Assembly (NCBI GenBank): GCA_035048495.1
Contig: CM068541.1
Span: 12,283,929 to 12,347,928, forward strand
From: Euptelea pleiosperma
Lineage: Eukaryota; Streptophyta; Magnoliopsida; Ranunculales; Eupteleaceae
Direction: 5' to 3'
Length of the DNA: 64,000 bases
Shown here in pieces: positions 1 through 10,923 of the stretch. The position numbers and the translations under genes were made by a program. The notes under the pieces are model-generated. The model was not told where the DNA came from. It ran no database searches and saw nothing but the letters and a program-made list of their open reading frames with translations. The number at the start of each line of letters is the position of its first letter. Positions within the stretch are counted from its first letter, which is position 1.

Positions 1-29
1 ATAAAAATAAAAAATCAAAGCAGAGTTTA

Positions 30-402
<373 letters not shown>

Positions 403-681
403 AAATAGGGGAGCCGATCTTTGATATGGACGTCCGTTTCAAGTTTGATACATCATTCGTTCAAAATGACACGTGACACACTCTCTTTTAGGTCCCACTT
501 ACACTTGATGACCCTGCACACTAAAAAAAATCAACGGAAAATTTCTTAAAAGAAAACAAATTTTAATCTATTTACAAAAAACAAAATAAATTTCTGACAT
601 TCCCAAAAAAAAGTAACTAAACATCAAAGGGCGTTTCTCCTTGACGGCTATAAAAAGGAGTAAAACTATCGTCACACCAAA

Positions 682-794
682 TTGTAAATCACACAAAACA
701 CAGCCAATGAGTTCTCTGCACGTACACAAGTGCTTTTGCTTTTTAGGTGTACGTGTCGAGAACTCATTGGCTGTGTTTTGTGTGATTTGCAATC
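682..794. repeat. Hairpin nested in the MULE-type MITE
   Basis: Arms of about 48 bp (683-730 and 747-794) are inverted copies with few mismatches. Each contains the string AACACAGCCAATGAGTTCTC or its complement. The loop is about 16 bases. It may be an older captured foldback sequence. Confidence 0.7.
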
Positions 795-906
795 TCATTG
801 TGATCGAAGTTTCTCTATAAAAAGTGTTGTTTCTTTGGACAAAAGCTGACAAACGCCCTTTAAAAGGGCGTCTGTCAAGTACAGACCCTCTTTAAAAGAG
901 CGTTTG

Positions 907-1235
907 CCCATAGAGGAGTAAAACTTTTATCCCGATACAAGCCACATGGCACACTCTTATCGGACGATGACCGTATGGATGTTTGGCAAATCACTAGGTG
1001 GACCTACACACCAAAAAAGAAACATGATTAGTGGTTTAAAAGCGTTGGATTGAAGTTATTTTCATGGGTTGATTTTAATCGTAGGAATTTGAGTGCAAAG
1101 GTTGTAAATTACTAATCAGGCTGATTTTTGGACTGCAGGTCCATCAAGGGATTGATCAAACATCCATACGGTCAGCGTCCACTAAGAGTGTGCCACGTGG
1201 CTCGTATTGGGACAAAAAATTTACTCCTCTATGGG
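907..1235. mobile_element. Inverted-repeat MITE nested in the element at 535-1470
   Basis: The inverted ends (CCCATAGAGGAGTAAA at the left, its complement at the right) enclose the dispersed core seen many times in this window: GAGCCACGTGGCACACTCTT, then ACCGTATGGATGTTTGGC, then a central region and the inverse of both. It belongs to the same family as 10924-11323, 30632-31039 and 34742-35132, with altered tips. Confidence 0.65.
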
Positions 1236-1470
1236 AAACGCCCTTTTAAAGGGCGTCTGTCAGGTACAGACGCCCTTTAAAAGGGCATTTGTCGGCCTTT
1301 TCAGCTTTTTGCTACTTTTGTCAGAAAAGCTACTTTTGTCAGGAGATTTATTTCTGACAGAGAGAAACGCCCTTTCAAAGGGCGTTTAGTTACTTTTTTT
1401 GGGATTGTCAAAATTTTATTTTTGTTTTTGTAAATAGATTAAAGTTTTTTTTCTTTTTAGAAATTTTCCG

Positions 1471-1997
1471 AAAAATCAACCTGCTTCTCTATTTCTAGCC
1501 GTTAGATTTAGGCATTCTTTCATCACGGTCATCAAAAACCGGAACCCACGATGACAAATGTTCAAATCCAGCGGCCTTGTTTCACCGATCAGGCAGATTG
1601 TTAGTGTACATGTCCATCAAGAGGGGGACAAACACTCGTAAAGCCAGTGGCCCTAAATAGCGCGCCCCGTGGCATAGTTGGAGAACGATGTATCAAACTC
1701 TTGAAACACCATGGTATCAAAGATCATCTCAGCTCGAGCACGGCCTGCACGGTATATAGCCCCCAGCCCATAAAGGCACGTTATGGGTACAATAATTTAG
1801 GCACAAAATCGGCCCATTAACATATAATGGGCCGGGCTTAAGAGTCACTAATATGATGGGTGTTAAAATAATTCCAAGTGGGCCTATAAATGCAGACCAT
1901 CTCCAATGGCGACGGACGGACAGGATTATTTTGGTAAGAATAGTCTTATTTCAATGTTGTTATTTATTTTCTAATTAAATTACAGTAATATTCTTTA
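1471..1997. other. Gene-free spacer between the two MITEs
   Basis: Mixed low-copy sequence. One short inverted pair around GGCCCATTA near 1810-1835 (CGGCCCATTAACATATAATGGGCCGG type) is visible. No coding potential, RNA gene or element ends were seen. Confidence 0.5.
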
Positions 1998-2663
1998 CGG
2001 AAAATTGCAGAAAAGAAAACCAACTTTAATTCATTTACAAAAAAGAATACAAGTTTTCGCAAATCCCAAAAAAGAAAACGAAACGCTCTTTAAAAGGACG
2101 TTTTTTCTGACAAACGCCCTTTTAAAGGGCGTTTTTCAGTAATAAACGTCTTTTTGAAAAACGTCTGTCAGTGTCAGTCCGACATCTGACAACCTGACAG
2201 ACGTTATTTTAAAGGGCATGTGTCAGTAGAAAACGCTCTTTTAAAGAGCGTTTTTTACTGACAAACGCCCTTTTAAAGGGCGTTTTTTGATACCCCAATT
2301 TTTACGCCCATTTTGGCGTACCCAGAAGATGAATCAATGGCTGATTTTTGGTGAGGATGATCTCTACGGTGAGGAGATCATCCTCACAAAAATTCAGATC
2401 ATTCCGATATTCGTAGATTGGTTTAGAAGTTGAGGAATTATGGGACGTTTTTTAAAATTTCTCAAGAATAAACGCCCTTTAAAAGGGCGTTTGTCAGACG
2501 TGTCAGCCATCAGTCATTCGTTAGTCAGTCGACGACTGATTGGACTGACAGCAGACGAAACGCCCTTTGAAAGGGCGTTTCGTTTTCTTTTTTGGGATTT
2601 GCGAAAAGTTGTATTCTTTTTTGTAAATAAATTAAAGTTTATTTTCTTTTCTGCAATTTTCCG
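1998..2663. mobile_element. MULE-type MITE with a 9-bp target duplication (copy 2)
   Basis: A 666-bp element with terminal inverted repeats of about 100 bp starting CGGAAAATTGCAG, flanked by a perfect 9-bp duplication TATTCTTTA at 1989-1997 and 2664-2672. Like copy 1 it holds an array of CGCCCTTTTAAAGGGCG-type palindromes (near 2085, 2115, 2235, 2270, 2480 and 2560). There is no transposase. The two elements sit 519 bp apart between their flanking duplications and share ends and interior motif but have different targets, so they are independent insertions of one family. Confidence 0.88.
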
Positions 2664-2849
2664 TATTCTTTATTGGTTATAAATGGGGAAGCAAATGACA
2701 TTTTTTTTGTTGATGGCACTTGAGCAAAAAAACTACCCAAAATGTCTCTTGCTTTTCACTCATACCACCCACCAAAAAAAATCCTAAAAAAATAGGAAAG
2801 AAGAAGAAGAAGAGGAGGTTACCACCATCGCCTCCGTCGCCTCTCACCC

Positions 2850-3050
2850 TCTCTCTTCCTCTCTCTCTCTCTCTCCCTCTCCCTCCCTGTCACTCTCTTG
2901 GCCTCGGCAGCCCGAGAGTGAGAGAGAGAGAGAGAGATCAAGAGAGAAAGAGAGGGAGCAAGAGAGAAGGAGAGGGAGAGAGACGTAGATAAAGAGAGGG
3001 ATAGAGAGAGAGGGAGAGAGTGATAGAGGGGGAGGGAGTGGTGGAGCTTA
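2850..3050. repeat. CT-rich then GA-rich microsatellite
   Basis: An imperfect (CT)n tract at about 2850-2890 is followed by an imperfect (GA)n tract at about 2918-3035, so the block can fold back on itself. The open frames across it are repeat artefacts. Confidence 0.85.
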
Positions 3051-3379
3051 CCAGCGTTGACTGTGGCGGTTCCTCCTCCTCCTCTTCTTCTTCTTAGGTG
3101 CCTGCAACTTTTTTTTTTTTTGGTTTTGGTAGGGGTGTCAAGAGTGATTTGGATGTAAAGAGTTAGGGTTTTTTTAGGTGGGTTTGGTGAGCAAGTGGGT
3201 CTTCTAAGCAAAAACGCAGGTGCTAATATCCCGACCCTTCTAGAATTGATGTTTTCCATTTTTTTATTTTTATTTTAATGAGGGTTGGTTTTATTTATTG
3301 ACACGTGTGTGTGTGGGGGGGGCGCGGGATGGATGTACCTGCCAAAGACACTTTAAAACGCTCTCGTCAGTGGATCTAC

Positions 3380-4200
3380 TCTAGCAGCAAGTAGTTCAAT
3401 TCATAAGATACGAGTGTTCTTTGAATCCAGCTTCTAGGAAGAGAGACTATCCTCCCTAATCTAGATCCAATAGAACTAGAGAATGAAGAAAGAAATCTTT
3501 AATCTGACTTTGTTTTTTATGTTTGGCGGCCAACTCTTGTTTCAGAGATGTCAGTTCCCTTTTATAGCTTTCCTCCCACCAAAGATACGATTTTGTTAGA
3601 ATTTCACCCACTTGCTTGTTTGTTTTGTTAAGATTGAACTTGCGTGCTTGTCCATTCTGTTAGGATTAAGTCCACATGTTTTTCTCCCATTTGCTTGGGT
3701 TCCAGGGCTACTTGATGCGTAGTGTTTGAGCCTTTGTCAGTTGTTATTTAGTTGGGTTTTGTGAATATTCGTCAGTTGGCACTTGGTTAGGACACGAATA
3801 TTTGTTAGTTGGCATTCAAGATGTATTGGGTCCCATTACAGACTCAAATACGTTTGAATATTAAATCCTATTGGCTGGGGCTAACTTGTTAAGGAACCCA
3901 TAATGTCTACTTTGAGAATCAATTAGGTTACTATCTTGCGAGACTGATGATGTCTGACTGGGAGATCTTATTGAGAGGTAGACGATGTTTGACTGAGAAA
4001 TCCTGCTAAGAGGTGGACGATGTCTGACTGAGAGATCGTCCTAAGAGATCTTGCTGAGAGGCGGACGATATCTGGCTGAGAGGATTAAGACAATATCTGG
4101 TTGAGAGGTTGATCTGAGTGGTCTTTCGGCCTCGCTTAACGTGGGATCATCAACTCTCAATTGCCAGCTGTTGATCACTTAGTATATATTGTATCTTGTT
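3380..4200 (-). mobile_element. Possible LTR remnant, minus strand
   Basis: On the minus strand a TATA motif CTATAAAAGGG lies near 3562-3572. Upstream of it, at about 3940-4120, are five or so imperfect direct repeats of roughly 40-55 bp built on GACGATGTCTGACTGAGAGA. Subrepeats upstream of a TATA box are typical of LTR U3 regions. I could not fix the ends or a target duplication, and no retroelement protein flanks it. Confidence 0.35.
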
Positions 4201-4560
4201 TCCCTGGTGAGCTATTTGTACGGATGCATGCCGATGCCACGTGTTGATCATCGAATAGTCTGAAAAATCCGGCATGCACAACACGAACTTAACAAGTAGT
4301 TCAAGCCGCCATGCAATAATCTTCTATGATAAAAAAAATAATAAAAGATGGTGGGTGAGTTCACCAAACAAAAGGACCTGGTAAGCCTTAACAAAAGGTT
4401 ACATTTTAGGGTTTTGTATCACTTTCACTACCAAAAAAATGACTTTCCCCTGTAGATGAGTTTCTTTTTGCTGATGGCTACAATCCGTCGGCTTGTTTGG
4501 GCAGTTTAAATTTGTTGGGGAATGCAATTACCGCCGCCAAAAAATATTTTATTTGTATTT

Positions 4561-4648
4561 TTTGCGAATTGAGATCCTCGGCGGTTTAAAGCTGCCGGTA
4601 TAAGTATTTATCGGCAGCTATAAACCGCCAGGGATCTCAATTCGCAAA
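4561..4648. repeat. 88-bp near-perfect hairpin
   Basis: Arms TTTGCGAATTGAGATCCTCG... and its complement pair over about 37 bp with one or two mismatches around the loop TATAAGTATT. This resembles a very small foldback MITE. No target duplication was identified. Confidence 0.7.
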
Positions 4649-5174
4649 TAGAGAATAAAGGCCCTCCACCAAATGCCTAAACTGCCCTTATGTTTTTCGT
4701 TTTAAGGAGAGGAGACGATGAGGGTGTTTTTGGTCTTAATGCCAAAAGAGCTCTATTTGAAGGTTCAAGACTTCAAGGTCTTCCTCGAGCAAATTAATTA
4801 AAGCTTATGGCCTTTTTGGACGTGTTTTTTTTTTTTAACAAAAAAGACTTTTTTCAAAATAACAGATTGTTTGGATGACCATTTTTTATAAGTATTTATT
4901 CCATAAAAAATATATACTTTAAAGCCAAAGTCCCTAAAAATACATGAAAGCCATTTTTCAAGTCAAAAAAGACTTCTAAATTTTGGGAGCTAAAAAATGG
5001 TAATTAACAGAGAAACCCTACTCCCACCCCTCTAGTCAAAAGAGAAATTTAAATTCTAGTAGCTAAAAAATGGTGATTAACAAATGGGTCGCTCTACGGG
5101 CACCCACGTCTTTAAGCTGGGCACCTCACTTAGACCAAAATACCCCCTTCGGCCGGGCACCCACCCCTTCCCGT

Positions 5175-5673
5175 CCCATGGAATTAGTGTACGGTATTTT
5201 TACCATTTTCTTTTTCTTTTATTACTTTCCTAGAAAAATAAACCTATTAAAGGCCCATTTAGATTTTATTTTAAAAAATAACGTTTTTGAAAATGCATTT
5301 TTCTTAAAATGGCTGTTTGGATCATCATTAACACCAAATGCCTCTGTCTTCGCTCGGTGGGCCCTACCACTATAATTGGCTAGAGTGATAGATGGGAGGG
5401 GTGTTTGTTAAGGGTCGCTCTACGGGCACCCACGTCTTTAAGCCTGGCACCCCACTTGGACCAAAATACCCCTCCTTCAGCCGGGCACCCACCCTCCTAG
5501 ATAAAGGCATTTGGCGTTAATGATGATCCAAACAGCCATTTTAAGAAAAATGCATTTTCAAAAACGTTATTTTTTAAAATAAAATCTAAACGGGCCTTTA
5601 ATAGGTTTATTTTTCCAGGAAAGTAATAAAAGAAAAAGAAAATGGTAAAAATACCGTACACTAATTCCATGGG
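5175..5673. repeat. Long palindrome, about 168-bp arms
   Basis: Arms 5175-5343 and 5504-5673 are inverted copies at very high identity, spaced by 160 bp containing a second copy of the TIR motif. Each arm runs from CCATGGAATTAGTGTACGGT to the CATTTGGCGTTAATGATGATC region or its variant. Confidence 0.8.
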
Positions 5674-5791
5674 TTGGTGGTGTTAGTACACGTGGGCTAC
5701 CAACTCTCCATAAATTTTCAAGATACGATCAATCTGATGATGGTGGAGTGAGAAAAAGGATGGAGGATGGAGCGAGAGAAAAAGAATTATT

Positions 5792-5864
5792 TTCCGTTGC
5801 CGGGACTTGAACCCGGGTCTCTCGGGTGAGAGCCGAGTATCCTGACCAACTAGACTACAGCGGA
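5792..5864 (-). tRNA. tRNA-Glu (anticodon CTC)
   Basis: A 73-nt intronless nuclear-type tRNA-Glu. On the minus strand the acceptor is TCCGCTG/CAACGGA with discriminator A. The D-arm is AGTCTAGTTGGTCAGGATACT. The anticodon stem-loop is CTCGG-CTCTCAC-CCGAG with anticodon CTC. The T-arm GGGTTCAAGTCCC carries the B box. Position 5 is C opposite A68, a mismatch where plant tRNA-Glu normally has U-A. The rest looks canonical, so it may be active or a lightly decayed copy carried in repeat DNA. Confidence 0.93.
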
Positions 5865-6053
5865 TTTGTGAAAGTAAATTATGAATATATATACTTCCCT
5901 AGACGTCAAGAGTCTTCAAATATCATTTCCATTTTACTGGATAGACAAACACGCACCCCAGAATTGATTCTAATACGAGAGTACTGGTTCTAGTTTGCAA
6001 GGAAAATATAGTGAGACAAAATTATGTGAATCTAGTGGTAGGGGACAAACACG

Positions 6054-6239
6054 AGAAATTTTTTGAAGCGGCGGAAATTTAGAAGCAGTTCGCTCCCAAT
6101 CATATTGTGCCAGGTACACCTAAGTGTAGGGGAAATGATATTGCCCCAGGTTAACCCTTGTATACCTTGTGCAATATGATTGGGGCCATTGGGCGCATGA
6201 TCGCCACTTCTAAATTTCCGCCGCTTCAAAAAATTTCTT
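6054..6239. mobile_element. Foldback MITE with an 11-bp flanking duplication
   Basis: The inverted arms begin AGAAATTTTTTGAAGCGGCG on the left, with the complement on the right (arms about 35 bp). The flanks GGACAAACACG (6043-6053) and GGACAAACGCG (6240-6250) match at 10 of 11 positions, consistent with a target duplication. Confidence 0.7.
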
Positions 6240-6659
6240 GGACAAACGCGATGCACATGATATTCAAGTAATGAATTACAGGAATTTTAAATTAAAATTA
6301 TATCAATTTATAATTAGATAAAGAAATTAGTAATTGATTCTTTTATTAAGTAAGAAATTAGTAATGGATATCAGTGGAAAGATCTCGGCGATAATGTTGT
6401 AAGGGATCCATTTTTAATGTAAACAAATTTATAGATTGGAAATTATGAGCTATTGAAAAAACAAAAATTCCATAGAAAGTTGCCAATTCGTGAGAGAAGG
6501 AGAGATAGGTAGAGAGTGAGGGAAAAGAGAGGAGAGAGAATTACGGTAGAGAGAGAGAGAGAGGATGAAGGGATGGGGTGGGTGCCCACAATGGAGGGGG
6601 CATTTTTGTCCATTGTGGGTGCCCAGCTGAAAGACGCAGGCGCCCGTAGAGCGACCCGT

Positions 6660-7688
6660 TATGTAATTCAGGACGTACATGATTACACTCTGATTTCTTT
6701 AAAAAAGTAGGATACAAACGAGAAAAAAATGCTCCTTTATATGTTAGTATACATAAGGAGTGGTATGTAGGGATTTCACGCTACGGTCGTCGTTTTTGAG
6801 CAGTTGAGGCAATTTTGAGTCGAATCAAGGGTTGCCAATTCGCCATTAAGAGCGCTTATCGAGTTCCAATTAACATTACACTCGCATCAAACAATTTAAA
6901 GCAAAATTGGCTTTGCCATTCAGTCCAAATATCCAAATGTTATTTGTAATTTAACTGGATGAATAATTTGTGAATTTGAGGTCAGAACCATGGTTTAGAA
7001 AACTGCTGATAATGCCGTCATAGCAGTAATGCTCAAGCCCCATTATGTTATTTGTAATTTAACACTAGAAATGTTCTAACACGTCTAACGGTTATAACGA
7101 CCGTTGTTTGAAAAATAATGACTGTTAACTATTATTTGTGTTTAGCTAAAAAATGAACTCCATAAAACAAAAATATAAAAATTTGACATTCTTTGAGTTT
7201 CAATAGCTCTCTCCTTATCAAAAAATTGTCTCAACTGTCCAAAAAGACAAAGGTTCTCTTCCTCTCAACAAGTATATACAAGCAACAAGAAACTCTGTAC
7301 AAGAAAAGAATGATTGTACAGATGAAAACTGCATCTCTGATACAAGAACAGCTTCTTCCCAATCCACAATCCAATTATTCCACAGTTTAGAAACTCCCAA
7401 TTGGTTATGCAGATAGGAGAGAGGGATGTCCTCTGGCACATACTGAAACTATAATTGCAAGATGGAGATCAGAACAGATATATTATCTCATTACACCTCA
7501 ATTCATATTGCAATTTTAACCCCCAATCTGAGATTCACGTACGGGATCCTGTCATCTCTTCACAGAACTTTAGTTTGAAATAATTCAGTAAACAGTTCTT
7601 CGAGAGTCAATGAACAACGGTTGGGTGTGAAGTAGAAAATGTGTCTAGATAATCAGTTTGTTCGGTTTTTAAGTTCCACATGCTTGGC
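6660..7688. other. 3' flank of the DOT4-like gene, no gene seen
   Basis: AT-rich spacer. Around 6985-7140 there are degraded pieces resembling the element at 23649-24006 (ACCATGGTTTAGAAA, then CGGTTATAACGACCGTTGTT). No other feature could be supported. Confidence 0.45.
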
Positions 7689-10325
7689 TCACCAGTAACC
7701 TCTGCAAGAGCACCGCCCATCCTTGAAATGATGGAAGCGATTAGAATCTCTCAAGACAATCTCCTTTCCGACCATATTGGACATGAATTTAGCCATCTCA
7801 TGACAGTCGCCGCACACTCTTAGATTCTTGGTGACCCGTACACTCTTGCCAGGCGGCAAGTTCAAGATACCAAAAGCCATGGCCAACTTCTCACTGTGCT
7901 CACAAAGAGCCTCTTCTTTCTCCATGTCACCCGCATTAATCAAAGCATACCTCTTATTTGGAAGGCACCCTTCTTCCTTCATTCTTGTTCTCACTCGTTC
8001 CAAGAACAATTGTATCTTTTTAGCTTGTGGGTGTGATCTGTCTCTTGCAACAAATACATGAACTTTGCTCTTGATCTCTATCCAGCTGCAGCCCGGGTTC
8101 TTTCTCAGTCCACGACGACCAATTCTCTCCCTTAATTTTTTTACCTCCTCCCACTTCTCTGCCTCCGTGTAGATATTGGCTAGAAGTACATAGTACCCTG
8201 TATTCTCTGGTTCTAGCTCGAAAATCCTTTCTGCAACTTTTTCTGCAAGTTTCACGTCTTGGTGGATCCTGCACCCACAGAGCAACGCTCCCCAGATCGT
8301 CGAATCAGGCTCAATAGGCATTGTTTCAATAAACTTGTATGCCTTGGTTAAACGCCCGGCGCGGGCAAGAAGATCCACCATACAAGCGTAGTGCTCCAAC
8401 TTGGGCTCAATCTTGCAGTCGTTTCTCATGATATTGAAGAATCTCCACCCTTCATCTAGTAATCCTGAATGGCTGCAAGCATACAGTAAAGCAATGAAGG
8501 AGACACCATCCGGCTCAATGCCTGCCTTTCGCATCTCATTGAATACAGCAATGGCATCTCTGCCATACCCGTGCATGCCATATCCTGCAATAATCACTGT
8601 CCATGACACCAGGTCCCTTACAGGCATCCTATCGAAGAGCAAGCGTGCAAGCAGTAGTGCCCCGCATTTTGCATACATGTCAACGAGGGCATTGATTACA
8701 TAACGGTCTGAGGAAAATCCATTTCTCAGTATGTTGCCATGGATCTCTCGGCCTCTTTCTAGAGCTGATAAGCTGGCACAGGCTGGAAGGATACAGGCCA
8801 TGGTTACACTATTCGGCCTAAGCTCGAGCTGCATTTCCATGAACAGAACAAGAGCTTCATTGGGAAGACAGTTCTTCGAGTAACCTCCGATCATGGTATT
8901 CCACGATATGGCATCCCTCATGTGCATCTGATCAAAAACTAATCGAGCATCTCCCATACTTCTGCCTTTTGCATACATGTCCATGATAGCATTAGAAACA
9001 AACAGATTTTGTTGGAAGCCGTTTCTGATGATGTAATCATGAATGTCTTTACCATTCTCTAGGGATCCATTACATGCACAAGCATGAAGGATGCTTGTAA
9101 TTGCATGCAGATCAGGTTTAATACCTTCTGTTTCCATTTCTCGAAATAGTCCTATTGCCCTATCAATTTGCCCTTCTCGAGCATATCCTGACATCATGGA
9201 AGTCCATGACACAACACTCCTCTTACCCATCTTCCCAAATACTCGCACTGCAGCGCTCAAATCGCCACATTTCGCATACATGTGCAGTAAAGTATTATTA
9301 AGGGTGATCTCCCCATCGAAACGATGGGCTTTTATCACATGCCCATGAAGTGCCCTGCCCAATAAAAGAAATCCTGTTTCTGCACAAGCCGGTAGAACAC
9401 TAACCATCGTTGCTAAATCCACATCAATTCCTGAAAATCTCATCTCGCTGAAAATCTCAAGTCCCCTTTTGGCAGGACCATTCAATACATATCCACTTAT
9501 GATCGAATTCCACGATATAACATCTCGATCGATCATTTCGTCAAACACTTTGTGCGCACTTTCGATTTTCTTAGACTTGGAATAGAAAGAAATTAGAGCA
9601 TTCCCAACCGTATTGTAAGAACCATATCCCAGTCTCAGTAGATACCCATGAGACTCTTCTCCTTCTACAATATTTCCTAAAGCTGCAAAACACTTCAAAA
9701 CACAAGAAAAAGTATAAGAATTCGGTTCGATTCCCAACTCCTTCATTTGTGTGAACAAAGAGATACTTTCTCTGAAATTCGCAACCTTTGCATACTCATT
9801 CATGATGAAATTCCAAAGAAAAACTTTCTCTTTTGCAATCTCGTCGAAAATATGTCTCGCTTCTCTCAAATCACCACAATTTAGGTACATAAAGACTAAT
9901 TTTGAACCCAAAACGCCATCAACAACGACCCCGGTGGACTTTATGATCGAATGGACTTTCCTACCATCTTGTAGTGATTTATGATCAGCGCATAGTTGCA
10001 AGATTGAACAGTAAGTCTTCGAATCAAGTTGAGATTTTTGAGTGTTGCAAAGCAAATCCATGGCGTTTCTAAGATTACCCACTTCACACAATCTGGAGAT
10101 TTCTGTCTTACAATCAGTTCTCTCTCGATTGATGGTTTTGTCGAGCAATGCGGAAGTTCTAATGGAAGTTGAAGAATCAAAATTCGACGCGAATAGTGAG
10201 ATTTTCGAAAAGGGTTTGAAGCAGAGGAATCCATTTTGTTTCCTTAGAGGATTTGCTTTCTGGGTTTGATAGGGTGGAGAAAAGGAGAAGTATGTTGTTG
10301 TTGTTGTTGTTGCCATGAATAACAT
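7689..10325 (-). CDS. DOT4: DYW-type pentatricopeptide repeat protein, DOT4-like, organelle RNA editing
   Basis: An intronless PLS-class PPR protein of 878 aa. After a Ser/Thr-rich N-terminus that looks like a plastid transit peptide (MATTTTTTYFSFSPP), PPR repeats fill roughly residues 100-720. These include LVDMYAKCGALLLARLLFD and IIAGYGMHGYGRDAI. An E/E+ region with NPGCSWIEIK follows, then a DYW deaminase domain: HSE at 810-812, CGDC at 838-841, and terminal CSCRGYW instead of a strict DYW. The HxE and CxxC residues are those that bind zinc. The order and wording of the repeats and the RGYW/RGFW end match Arabidopsis DOT4, which is known to act in plastid editing of rpoC1; orthology is inferred. 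An in-frame ATG at 10451 would add 42 residues that do not resemble a targeting peptide. I chose 10325 (A at -3); 10316 is also possible. Confidence 0.9.
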   Translation of the reverse strand: MLFMATTTTTTYFSFSPPYQTQKANPLRKQNGFLCFKPFSKISLFASNFDSSTSIRTSALLDKTINRERTDCKTEISRLCEVGNLRNAMDLLCNTQKSQLDSKTYCSILQLCADHKSLQDGRKVHSIIKSTGVVVDGVLGSKLVFMYLNCGDLREARHIFDEIAKEKVFLWNFIMNEYAKVANFRESISLFTQMKELGIEPNSYTFSCVLKCFAALGNIVEGEESHGYLLRLGYGSYNTVGNALISFYSKSKKIESAHKVFDEMIDRDVISWNSIISGYVLNGPAKRGLEIFSEMRFSGIDVDLATMVSVLPACAETGFLLLGRALHGHVIKAHRFDGEITLNNTLLHMYAKCGDLSAAVRVFGKMGKRSVVSWTSMMSGYAREGQIDRAIGLFREMETEGIKPDLHAITSILHACACNGSLENGKDIHDYIIRNGFQQNLFVSNAIMDMYAKGRSMGDARLVFDQMHMRDAISWNTMIGGYSKNCLPNEALVLFMEMQLELRPNSVTMACILPACASLSALERGREIHGNILRNGFSSDRYVINALVDMYAKCGALLLARLLFDRMPVRDLVSWTVIIAGYGMHGYGRDAIAVFNEMRKAGIEPDGVSFIALLYACSHSGLLDEGWRFFNIMRNDCKIEPKLEHYACMVDLLARAGRLTKAYKFIETMPIEPDSTIWGALLCGCRIHQDVKLAEKVAERIFELEPENTGYYVLLANIYTEAEKWEEVKKLRERIGRRGLRKNPGCSWIEIKSKVHVFVARDRSHPQAKKIQLFLERVRTRMKEEGCLPNKRYALINAGDMEKEEALCEHSEKLAMAFGILNLPPGKSVRVTKNLRVCGDCHEMAKFMSNMVGKEIVLRDSNRFHHFKDGRCSCRGYW

Positions 10326-10472
10326 GGTTGCTTCCAAGAACGAGAGGAGATTTTGAACAGAAAACGAGCGGTTGGGACATGAATGAGGGGAAGGGTGTTT
10401 TCTGGACGGGCCGTCCAGAATAGAGTATTGGACGGGTTGGTGGTCCAGCATTTTTCAATGGAAAAAGATGTA

Positions 10473-10858
10473 ACAAGGTATGCCTGAAACTGTTCCATTT
10501 GCGGAAGCGGCATTTTTGGTAGTCATCGCTGCCATTTGGGTCCACTGACCGCATGGATGTTTATCCCACCCCTTGGTGGATACACAGACCAAAAATCACC
10601 TTGATTGGTAATCTATAACCATTAGATTTTAACACTTTTTAGCACTTTTTATGCGTTTTTATAGCCGTTGAATGCAACCGTTTTTTGAGTACTAAAACCA
10701 ACGGCTAAAAGTCATTAAACAAGCCGATTTTTTGTATAAATGTCTATTAAGGGGTTGGCTAAACATCCATGCGGTCCGTGAGCCCAGATGGCAGTGGTCA
10801 CTACCAACAATGCTGCTTCCGCAAATGAAAAGATCTCAGGTATACCTTGTTACATTCA
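10473..10858. mobile_element. MITE with about 90-bp inverted repeats just 5' of DOT4
   Basis: The arms run GTAACAAGGTATGCCTGA through GCGGAAGCGGCATT and CCACTGACCGCATGGATGTT on the left, with the inverse on the right ending CCTTGTTAC. The element starts within about 150 bp of the DOT4 start codon, so it likely forms part of that gene's promoter or leader. A relative without the outer arms is at 45797-46056. Confidence 0.65.
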
Positions 10859-10923
10859 CGACCCTTTTTCAATACCCCATCCTCTCAGCATGTAGCAATT
10901 TTCTGCCCAATAGCCTCAACTAG

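Larger units (their letters stand above)
535..1470. mobile_element. MULE-type MITE with a 9-bp target duplication (copy 1)
   Basis: This is a non-autonomous element with terminal inverted repeats of about 115 bp starting CGGAAAATTTC. It is flanked by a perfect 9-bp duplication, AAAAATCAA, at 526-534 and 1471-1479. A 9-bp duplication with long inverted repeats is the Mutator (MULE) signature. The interior carries several copies of the palindrome CGCCCTTTTAAAGGGCG or close variants (near 850, 885, 1240, 1275 and 1375), plus an inner hairpin and a second inverted-repeat element. No transposase is present. It is a sister of the element at 1998-2663. Confidence 0.85.
5086..6657. mobile_element. 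Composite element with TIR GGGTCGCTCTACGGGC
   Basis: The motif GGGTCGCTCTACGGGCACCC occurs directly repeated at 5086 and 5412, and inverted at 6638-6657. A further inverted copy is at about 45776-45796, so it is a dispersed terminal motif. The two left copies each continue ACGTCTTTAAGC and CACCCACC. Between the termini lie a long palindrome, the tRNA-Glu gene and a foldback MITE. No clear target duplication was seen and there is no transposase, so whether this is one element or an accumulation is uncertain. Confidence 0.45.
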
